Origin: Artemisia argyi
Lineage: Eukaryota > Streptophyta > Magnoliopsida > Asterales > Asteraceae
Direction of reading: 5' to 3'
Assembly: GCA_030686995.1 (NCBI GenBank)
Contig: CM060693.1
Coordinates: 114,523,728 to 114,587,727, forward strand
DNA length: 64,000 bases
The notes below the pieces were generated by a model. The model was given only the letters and a program-made list of their open reading frames with translations, was not told the DNA's origin and did no database searches. Within the stretch, counting starts at the first letter, position 1; the number at the start of each line of letters is the position of its first letter. Of this stretch, positions 55,649 through 64,000 are shown piece after piece. The position numbers and the translations under genes are program-made.

Positions 55649-56446
55649 GGGGGTGGCAACGTTTTCGGCAAAGGGTCGGTATGGATCGGCATCGATCGGC
55701 ATCACAATGCCAGTAGATCGGCATGGCCAAATCGGCATGGAATACGACATGTTTTACCGATTCGGTAAAACCATAGCTTTTAATGTTTTCGACCGTTGCA
55801 CCATTTAATTTGTTACCGTTTAATGCTTTTTCAAAGAAAAAAAAAATAATAATAATAATAATAAAAATAAATAAATAAAATTACCCCTTTTAAATCAACA
55901 ATTCACTTTACCATATTTTCTTCAAATCACATATTCACAATCACATATTTTCTTCAAATCACCAATTCACTTTAAAAATCAATCACATGAATCCAAGTAA
56001 ATCCCAACAAGGTTCAACATCAAAAGGTCGAAGTCGTGGTCGTGGTCGAGGTTCTCGATCACATCCCGTCCGGCCGAAGGTTCAAGCACAACCACGTGGT
56101 CAAAAAGGCTACTATCCCCGACCTTCACCACAAGCCTACTATCCTCAACCTCCACCACAAGCCTACTATCCGGCACCTCCACCGTTGAATCCAAGTTACT
56201 ATAATATAGCAATGACAAGCGAGCTCAACCCTTTTAATGACTTTCGAGACAGTCCACCAAGACGTGAACAAAGTGTCGAAAGAGAATTACCGTTATACGA
56301 TTATGAAGATGAAGTTGTTCCCGAAACCCAATTCCCAAATCCAATCGGTATTATTATTATTTTTTTTAAATCGTTAATATTTATTTCTTTTTTATTTTAA
56401 ATCGTTAGTGTTTTTTTTTAAATCGTTATACTTTTTTTTTAAATCG

Positions 56447-56511
<65 letters not shown>

Positions 56512-57741
56512 TGCTTTGTTTTAGGTGAAGAATAAAATGATGATGACTTTCAAGAAATAAAAAATCCGGGTAAAGCGGGAAAAAAGAATTGGACGACCGA
56601 CGAAGAAGTATTTTTGGCAAAAGCTTGGGTTCATGTCTCAACATGCCCAAAGGTCGGGAATCAACAAAAGTCCGATAGCTTTTGGGGAAGAATTCTAGAG
56701 CACTTCAAGCAAAATGTGCCGGATACTTTGCGCACATTCCATGGGTTGAACACAAAATGGAAAAATATGCATACCGAAATGAATACTTTTAACGGCCTAT
56801 ACATACAACAAGTAAATTTTAAATTATATACCTTTTTTTTCTTTATATTAATTATTTGTTTAAATTTATACTTGTTTATTTTAATTAATAGTGTAAATTT
56901 AAATTATATTTCTTATTATTGTAGAACCGATGTCGTGATAGTGGGTGTGACGAGCTTAACGTGATGAGAAATGCATTGGCCGATTATAAAAAGAAACCCA
57001 AAGGCAAGAATTTTACTAATATTGAGGCGTGGGAGATAGTTAGGAAATCGGACAAATGGTTGCAACAACCAACCGTTAGTCAAACATCTTCGTCTAATAC
57101 GGAGAAACGAAGAAAATCGTCGGAATCTAGCAATGACAATTTTGAGACTATTATTCCGGATCTAAATGACGACACAACTCCTACACGGAAGAAAAAAGGG
57201 AAAAAGGCCGAAAACGAGTCGACAAAGAAGAGTATTGAATCGTTAGCAGATTATGCGGCAAAGAAGTCACAAATAATGGATGAAAATGTTGAGAAGAAAC
57301 GTGCGAAGGAAGAGTTGGCAGAAAAGTTAATGTCGGCACAACTAGAAGGGGTTCAAGAAAAGAATTATTTTCGAGCTATGAAGTTCTTCAACGACCCCCA
57401 TGATACCATACTTGATCCAACAATGCGCAATATTATGATTGCAAAAAAACGTGAAGTCGCGGCGAAATATGGATGACCTTGCAATTTTTAGAAATTGTTT
57501 TGTTTTGATTTTCCTATCTATCATGTAACTTTTGTTTTAATTATTAATGAAATTTGAAGTTTTTAATTTAATTGTTAAATATAATTATGAGTTAAAAAAA
57601 AAAGGTTTAGGCATGCTTAGGCATGACATTGCCACTAAAAAACCAACTTTAGGCATGTTTAGGCAAAAAATGTGTTGCATGCTTTTTATTTGTCAATTAA
57701 AATTAAACTCCATAAACCTTTAGGCAACAATGCCACTCCCC
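55649..57741 (+). mobile_element. PIF/Harbinger element with ORF1 only, 2,093 bp, TTA duplication
   Basis: The ends GGGGGTGGCAACG and TTGCCACTCCCC type (…TGCCACTCCCC) are inverted, and TTA flanks both sides (55,646-55,648 and 57,742-57,744). Inside is a spliced Myb-like ORF1 gene but no DDE transposase ORF2, so the copy is non-autonomous. Subterminal GGCATGTTTAGGCA-type words recur on the right (57,607-57,670) and ATCGGCATGG-type words on the left. Confidence 0.8.
55987..57476 (+). pseudogene. Harbinger ORF1 (Myb/SANT-like with NAM-associated C-terminus), one premature stop
   Basis: Three exons fit in phase: 55987-56347, 56525-56811 and 56925-57476, about 400 codons. Exon 1 encodes a Ser/Arg/Gly-rich then Pro/Tyr-rich N-terminus with repeated QAYYP. 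Exon 2 carries the Myb/SANT-like helix region (NWTTDEEVFLAKAWVH and FWGRILEHF). Exon 3 carries a basic, charged NAM-associated-type C-terminus (EAWEIVRKSDKW to YFRAMKFF). In PIF/Pong/Harbinger elements this protein binds the ends and helps the transposase enter the nucleus. An in-frame TAA at 56,533-56,535, just after the intron 1 acceptor, disables it unless splicing shifts. Intron 1 contains an (AT)n run at 56,446-56,507. Host GST-like or NAM-like annotations in databases are usually this protein. Confidence 0.8.
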
Positions 57742-57744
57742 TTA

Positions 57745-58998
57745 TAAATCACGTGTATCAAATTTTCAGATTTACAAGAAATAATGCATGGTTTACAACA
57801 CTTTAATGTATCCAATTTTTAGAATTACAACAAAGTAAGCATATTGTACAACAAAAAACAGCATGGTGTCATTTTAAGACCAAAATTCTACCAAACAACA
57901 TTAATGCTATTAAAAACACTCTTTCACTAAAAATTACAACCATTTAAGCACAATGTACAATAACTTTTAAGTAAATACAAGTCATAAAACACAAAGCACA
58001 AGTATGTAAAGCACAATGATTTTAATGTCAACAATCTATTCAACACATATAATTAATACACTAATTAATTCACTCATTCACCAAAATATACAATCATTTA
58101 ACCATAATGTACAAGCTAATTAAGCTACTAAGCTAAGTACTTAAAAATAAAGCCATTAGGCTGGGCACAGTGGTCGGTCGACCGGACTGGTCGCCCCTGC
58201 GCTGACCGAGTCACCGCCACTGCAACCACAAGGTCGGACGGCTCCAAAAATTCACAACCAGTCACCCCCTCGACCGATTAATGCATTCCACAAAAGAAGA
58301 AAAAAAAATGTACCGTTACATATCAAAACAAAAACGAAGATGAAACGAAAAAAAAAGAACAATCATCAATGAAGCCAAAACAAACATCACACTTATTCCA
58401 TCTATGGTCCACGAACAGAAAGTATACAGTAACAATAAAACCCAACATTTACATCTACCTCAGTTGTAACCCCATCCCAAAACCACCATCACGGTCAACA
58501 CAACGTAAAACCTTAGAGAGTTTTTGTTTGATATTCAAGAAAAGGGTCTGATTTTCTTGCAAACATAGATTGTTGGTTATGTTCGGTTATCATGATAAGA
58601 AAGAAAGGAAGAGTATGTGATGTCTGTGTGGCTGCAAATCATGGTTGCGTATTTTTGTGGGGGAAATTAGGGCAGGAATGAGGTAATTTAGGTTTTGTAA
58701 ACGTATTTACAAGTCCTAACATTTGGGTTATATACCGGTTTGGTTGTTAATTGGGCTGGCTAAATGATATCACAAATTGTTTGGTAGTTTTATCATGGGC
58801 CTTAATAGATATTGATGATTAAAGTTTGTTTGGGTTGAAAATGATTTTAGACTAATTACCTTGGTAATTGAGACGTATATTATTTGTATGGTATAGTTGA
58901 TTTTGGGCTAATTTTGATATTTAGTTCATGTGAATAGTATATATTAAAAATAAAAATGTAGGGGATATATATAGTGTAAAAAAGATTGATTTTTTTGA
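57745..58998. other. Intergenic, no gene seen
   Basis: This is AT-rich DNA. A short GC-rich island at 58,155-58,275 (TTAGGCTGGGCACAGTGG onward) may be one end of another TTA-flanked element, but no partner end was found. Confidence 0.5.
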
Positions 58999-58999
58999 A

Positions 59000-59222
59000 A
59001 TAAAAATAAAAATATAAATTTCGGTCGCCTTACTATGCCTAAAAGGTCGCATGTAGGTCAGGAAATTTAAAGGTAATTGTGCTGAAGGACCAATCTAAGA
59101 CTATCTAAGATAGGAAAGGACCTCCGGCCTTTTGTAGGGAGTGAGGATCGAACCATTGACCTCTATGTTAAAATGAAAGGGGTTTTCCAACTGATCTAAC
59201 CCTAAAATTATTGTTATTTGTT
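59000..59222 (-). mobile_element. Probable tRNA-derived SINE
   Basis: On the minus strand from about 59,214 the sequence reads GGGTTAGATCAGTTGG (A-box-like), then about 35 nt later AGGTCAATGGTTCGATCC (B-box-like), the spacing of a tRNA. A unique body with CCGGAGGTCC follows to about 59,000, then an A/T-rich tail. No clean target duplication was identified. Confidence 0.5.
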
Positions 59223-59288
59223 AATTAACCGTTAAAAAAAATATGGCCGCATAACATCACATTACCAGAAAAATTTAGTCACAGACTA

Positions 59289-59320
59289 CCCGCCGCCGCA
59301 TCGCGCGGGTACCATGCTAG
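59289..59320 (+). mobile_element. Helitron 3' terminus
   Basis: A GC hairpin (CCCGCCGCCGCATCGCGCGGG) is followed after 7 nt by CTAG and then T, the classic hairpin plus CTRR|T Helitron end. The 5' end is not assigned; the SINE-like segment may be carried inside. Confidence 0.65.
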
Positions 59321-59834
59321 TATGAATTTACTCATGTTTAATGTTTTGTAATCGCGATACTAGTACAACTTACATAAAAAATTTTGTTATGTATTAATAT
59401 CGATTAATATTTTGAAAGATATTTGTTGGATGAAGATTTATTTTTATTTAACTGACATGTTATTTAAATTAATTATTAATATCATGTTGTACACAATGTA
59501 CATGTTTAATAGAACAAAATGACAATTAATTAAGTCAAATTATAAAGTTTTTCGGGATATCCTTGTATAAACATTACATAATAATTAGGGGTGTTATCGG
59601 GGTTGGGTTAATTCGGGTTTTGCTTGAAAAAGACTAACCCACAACCCGACCCGATAAGCGATCGGGTTAAGTTATCGGGTTCGGGTGAGAATCGGGTCGG
59701 ATACGTTGCCGAGTTAATCGCGTTTGCTTTAGTTCCAAGTTTCCATCAACGTCTAAAGACTGGTTATGCCTCATCTAAATCATTTAAGTTTCTGTTTTTG
59801 CGAAAATAAAACAAGTTTGAATGGCTCGTTTCCA

Positions 59835-59933
59835 TTAAAATAGAATGGAAACGTAAGTGCCATCCAATTTACATAAAAGCCAATTAAAATAGAATGGAAA
59901 CGTAAGTGCCATCCAATTTACATAAAAGCCAAT
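59835..59933. repeat. 49-bp tandem duplication
   Basis: Two essentially identical copies of a 49-bp unit starting TTAAAATAGAATGGAAACG lie head to tail, at 59,835 and 59,884. Confidence 0.9.
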
Positions 59934-60424
59934 GTCTCCTTCCATATATTTAGTGGATTGGTTTTTGTACAATTTGTAATAAGTTCTTAACTTCATATGT
60001 CCAGTGCACATATTGTATTCATGCATTTCGTTGATAATCAGGGTTTTCATTAGTAACAGATAAAATTTTGCATTGAGATAAGAGTATCAATTCTAAAACA
60101 AAAAGGAACACGCCCATATACTTGAAGGAAATTAGTTAAACCCTATAACCTCAAGGTTAAATTTGATCCTCCTATTTCAGCCCATTTTTTTGCTTTGGAC
60201 TTTTTGCACGTAACTAACAAATATATATTATGCCAAACAGTAATCTTGCTTAATTATGCAAAGCCATTTGTTTACAACCAAATATTTTATCACACATTTC
60301 TTATGTTCTCTGTGCTAAAAGAATGCAAGAGTAAGTTACAACCTAATTTTAAATGCACGAAGTAAAATCATCATCATATGTTAGTCGGTTGTGAGGTATA
60401 AGATATATGTGGATTTTAGAGCAA

Positions 60425-60870
60425 GGTTTTCAAGATCGGGATTTTACCTAAAATCGTTTTCGTCATTGCAAGATCGTGATTGTAAGATCGGATCGAGATC
60501 CTAAAATCCTACTATGATGCTATTTGTTTAATGATCTTTGTAATATTATTCAAATCTACAAATTGTTATATATTATAAACATGAAATTATGAATATTTCA
60601 TGAAAATGTTGTACTAAATTATAAATATAGAATGTTTAAAAGAATCGTACGTCGTTTTTAAATTATATAAAAACATAAACCATAAATTTGCAGGTTTTTA
60701 GTTTGCGGTTCGAGAAAAGTAAGATCGGATCGGATTCGATCTTAAGATCCTATGGTTAAGATCGGGATCATGTAAGATCTTAAGCTTTCAAAGATCCTAT
60801 GTAAGATCCAGATCGTTTTTGCTTTACAGTATCGTAAAATCGTAGGATCATAAGATCAGGATCGGAATCC
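60425..60870. repeat. AAGATCGGATC-rich repeat, possible decayed DNA element
   Basis: Words such as AAGATCGG, GGATCGAGATCC and GATCTTAAGATC recur about 20 times. It starts AAGGTTTTCAAGATCGGG, but the opposite end is not a clear inverted match. Confidence 0.45.
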
Positions 60871-61003
60871 TAACAATCATGTTATTGACCAATTGAGTCT
60901 CATGGCACGAATGCTTATGAGAGTGTGGTTTTGATGGACACAAAAACCATGCAATCTTTTATATAATATGAGAACTCACTTTTGGCCAAATCGAGGGATT
61001 TGA

Positions 61004-61053
61004 TTAACCAATGAGAGGGCTCCATTTAGAAATCAAGCCCTCGCATTGGTTAA
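61004..61053. other. Imperfect palindrome, 18-bp arms
   Basis: Arms TTAACCAATGAGAGGGCT and AGCCCTCGCATTGGTTAA pair with one mismatch around a 14-nt loop. This may be a foldback element core. Confidence 0.85.
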
Positions 61054-61099
61054 TTGAGTTTCTAAATGAGAAAAAATAGGGTAGTTACAGGAGTTTAAA

Positions 61100-61106
<7 letters not shown>

Positions 61107-61137
<31 letters not shown>
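61107..61137. repeat. Poly(A) tract
   Basis: About 31 consecutive A residues in intergenic DNA. Confidence 0.9.
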
Positions 61138-61140
<3 letters not shown>

Positions 61141-62574
61141 CTTCAAACATAAACGTGTCGAAATTGCGAATAAAAAAACTTCAAAAAAGGGGGTAATTTA
61201 TAAAACTTTCGTGCTAAAAATTAGATTCTGATAAACTTTTTGCTAAAAATTAAAACAGAATATTTTCCTAAAATATAAATTTTGATAATTACTAAATTTG
61301 TATGATATATCTTTATTTGACCATATCTTTTCCGAATTTAATGATGACACAAACCCTAATTCAGCCTTATAAATACCCCCTCATTCAGCATTGCATTCTC
61401 ACAATTCTTGTTGGCACCAATAAAATTTCTTATATGTTAATGCTTGTATCATAGTGTTATAATAGGATATTTAATCAATAAATGCTTTTATTTTTTATTT
61501 TGTGTGCAAGATGAGAGATTACATGGAATAGATGGGTATGGAGAGACTAATCGTAGCATGGTTAATTCAGTTGGTACTTATCAAATTTATCCATGATTTT
61601 TATATTGTTAAATTTTACAATTTTTATTTGAATATTTGTTCTAACCCTAATGTTTTTGTAGTGTTTTTTATATGATTTATTGATGTTGTTAAATTTTAAT
61701 TTGTGCATTTATAGTAACTTTAATGTTTCTGTTTTGTTTTTGTAGATGTTACATCATATTCTTTTTATTATGTTTTTCTTATATTGTAAAATTTTACAAA
61801 TATAATTTATACAATTTTGTTAACCTAATGTTTTTTGTTGTGTTTTTGTAGATGTTATTAACTGTTTAGTTGAGGACATTAATATTTATTCAAAATTAGG
61901 GTTAAGAAGGTCATAATTGAATGCAAAAAAAGATATATTGATGTTTCTGATGAGGACGTGTTTGCCGTGGGAAAATGCGTTTAGTATCTGATTTGATAGT
62001 TGTGATGTAAATGTTTTTATTTGTTCACCGAATGTATGAATTGAATGAATTTAATGTTTATGTTCACATTTTAATTTGATTGTGCGGGTACGAATTACTT
62101 TAGAGTGTTATAGTTATTATTTTTATTATTATTTTTCTCTTAATAAATTATTTAGTTATTTGATATTGACAATTAAATGTTTTACCTTTAATTTATGTTT
62201 GTATATCAAATCTTTCATCTTAATAAACATGTGATTTTTAAGAAATTAAATCTAACCCATTCCCAGAATAACAATATACATAACTACGTAGATATTATAA
62301 TATCAAATCTTCAAAATATATGGAATATATATTGTTGATATCTTTGCCCGTATTATTATAAAAACATTAACATAAAGCATAAATATTTTATCAAAATAAA
62401 CAAAAAAAATATATTGATCGAAAAACATACTCTTTTTTCTTTGATTTAACTATGGAATAAATCATTATACATAAAGGTAAAATAAATCATAAAGATATCA
62501 ATATTTTTTAAAGAAGTAAAATTATAAATAAAATATAAGTATTTTTATGTAAACTAATAAATTAACCGTTTATT

Positions 62575-62770
62575 TATTGGTACAAGTGTATGATGATTTT
62601 TGTTCAGAAGATATTCATCAACAGGTTTATTTCATGATTTTATTTTCATATTTTAATATGTTATTTAGTTATTTGATATTGACAATTAAATGTTTCGTAT
62701 CAACATTATTATAGTTGTATCCAATAATTTTTGTAGCTCATATCCTGAGACGGAATTATAGTTCATGTCA
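62575..62770. repeat. Dispersed/tandem AT-rich repeat, copy A
   Basis: The blocks TTGTTCAGAAGATATTCATC, GATATTGACAATTAAATGTT and AATAATTTTTGTAGC recur in the same order at 63,125-63,305. The middle block is also at about 62,160, and the first is again at about 63,425. Confidence 0.8.
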
Positions 62771-63124
62771 CGTTCAAATTTTGAAATGATATGTACAATA
62801 CAAATTTATAACTTATCACATACCATAATTTGAATATAAAAAATATATCGACAAATAACTTATCACGTAATATAATGTAAATATAGAAAAGATATTGACG
62901 AAGATAATTATGGTTTTTAAAACATTCTACAACACGCATCTTATATTTGGAAATGATTCTGATGAGCGAATTTTTTTATCTGAAAAGGATAAATCACATC
63001 AAATACTATATAACACATATACTACTTTAAATACAATATAAGAAACACATATAATACTATATAAGAAACACATATAATTCTGTTACGCAAACCAAAATAT
63101 AATTAAAAAATATAAAACTTAAAT

Positions 63125-63305
63125 AACATTGTATGATTGTGTTTGTTCAGAAGATATTCATCAACAAATTTATTTAATGAGTTTATTTTCATATTTTAGT
63201 AAGTTATTTGGTTATATGATATTGACAATTAAATGTTTCATATCAACATTAATGTATTTGTATTCAATAATTTTTGTAGCCCATATCCTAAGACAGAATT
63301 ATGAA
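63125..63305. repeat. Dispersed/tandem AT-rich repeat, copy B
   Basis: Partner of 62,575-62,770, about 545 bp downstream. The following ACTATATAAGAAACACATAT blocks are also repeated (about 63,000-63,075 and 63,320-63,365), so a longer unit has been duplicated. No coding capacity. Confidence 0.8.
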
Positions 63306-63960
63306 AATCATATCAAATACTATATAAGAAACACATATAATACTATATAAGAAACACATATAATTCTAATACGCAAACCATAATATAATTAAGAAAATAT
63401 AAAAGTTAAATAACATTGTATGATAATGTTTGTTCAGAAGATAACTTGTGTTTAAAAATAAAGCTGCCACACACTTTATGATTCATTGTTGGAGTATCAA
63501 CAGAGAAATAAATGCCTATTTCAAGTAAACTTATTTGGCTACTTAATAGAAGGCCATCATTATGGAGGCCTAAGTGATGATCTTACAGCCCATAAAGACC
63601 CATTATGAGCCCGATTTTATAATAGTTTTTTTTTGTGAATTAGAAACACTGATTTTACAAGCAACACACTAATAAAAAAACATTTTAGTGAGCCTGATAT
63701 AGTTGTCGTGATTGCATACTAAATGAGGCAGACGATAATAACAAATCGTATTATTTTTAATATATATTTTGAAACCTAAAATTCCTAAAATTAGTCTAAC
63801 AAAAATTATATATTAAAAATAATACGATGGACCGAGGCCCAATGTTACATGAGAGTAACATTTTTTATATCCATAATTAATATAAAAAAAAAAGTATAAC
63901 CAAAGCCCCGTGATATATCTTTAAACATAAAGCTAATCTAACAAAAAGTAAACCTAAAGC

Positions 63961-63990
63961 CTCGTGTGTGCACGGAGTTCTAAAACTAGT
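63961..63990 (+). mobile_element. Helitron 3' terminus at window end
   Basis: The sequence CTCGTG-TGT-GCACGGAG forms a short hairpin, followed by TTCTAAAACTAG and T, matching the hairpin plus CTRR|T end of a second Helitron family. The AT-rich repeated sequence upstream (about 61.4-63.9 kb) may be its body. The 5' end is not assigned. Confidence 0.6.
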
Positions 63991-64000
63991 TAACTTTGTA

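Noticed and set aside
59588..59760. GGGTTCGGG/CGGGTTAAG-rich block as a hAT element
   Set aside because: Only one suggestive end (TAGGGGTGTTATCGGG) was found, with no partner or target duplication.
1..64000. CRISPR arrays, operons, bacterial-style systems
   Set aside because: Spliced genes, LTR elements, Helitrons and MITEs show this is plant nuclear DNA; the tandem repeats lack spacer structure.

Overview
This is a plant nuclear window, AT-rich and dominated by nested transposable elements, with two spliced host genes on the minus strand. The degenerate Ty1/copia gag, the Ty3/gypsy polyproteins and the LTR styles resemble repeats I know from Asteraceae (Tanacetum, Chrysanthemum or Artemisia relatives). 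The lineage is an inference from recognition; no search was run.

Layout. From 1 to 6.5 kb a young non-autonomous LTR retrotransposon (366-5646, target duplication ACTTG) sits inside what looks like the LTR of an older Sirevirus-like copia element; that older element may also own the unknown proline/histidine-rich ORF at 6.8-7.6 kb. From 7.8 to about 15.5 kb lies a minus-strand Ty3/gypsy element: a broken gag-pol, an extra acidic coiled-coil ORF upstream of gag, a PBS and a long LTR. From 15.5 to 24 kb two Athila/Tat-type gypsy remnants face each other tail to tail, forming a 2.5 kb inverted repeat around one complete LTR; that LTR carries a cluster of TGACG-type palindromes just upstream of its TATA box. 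From 25.86 to 35.32 kb is a structurally complete but internally deleted Sirevirus-like copia element (target duplication TCGAG) with repeated polypurine tracts and a leader full of heat-shock-element-like motifs.

Host genes. 37,563-40,869 is a nucleobase-ascorbate transporter (NAT family) gene. Its 14 exons join in frame to 537 codons. 45,814-55,444 is a serine carboxypeptidase-like (SCPL, probable acyltransferase clade) gene, also with 14 exons, but exon 4 is two nucleotides short and shifts the frame before the catalytic serine. Its two large introns have been invaded by MITEs and a minisatellite, and a partial duplicate of its last two exons lies downstream.

The gaps between genes and the tail of the window hold DNA elements whose ends can be read directly: a Mutator-like MITE with a perfect 10-bp target duplication, a CACTA MITE, two adjoining Helitron-like elements, a PIF/Harbinger MITE, a 2.1 kb Harbinger element that keeps only its Myb-like ORF1, a tRNA-derived SINE candidate and two further Helitron 3' ends. 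From 57.8 kb to the end I see no protein gene. The window reads as ordinary repeat-rich plant euchromatin. Its most unusual parts are the regulatory-motif arrays inside retroelements, the inverted Athila pair and the disabled SCPL gene.
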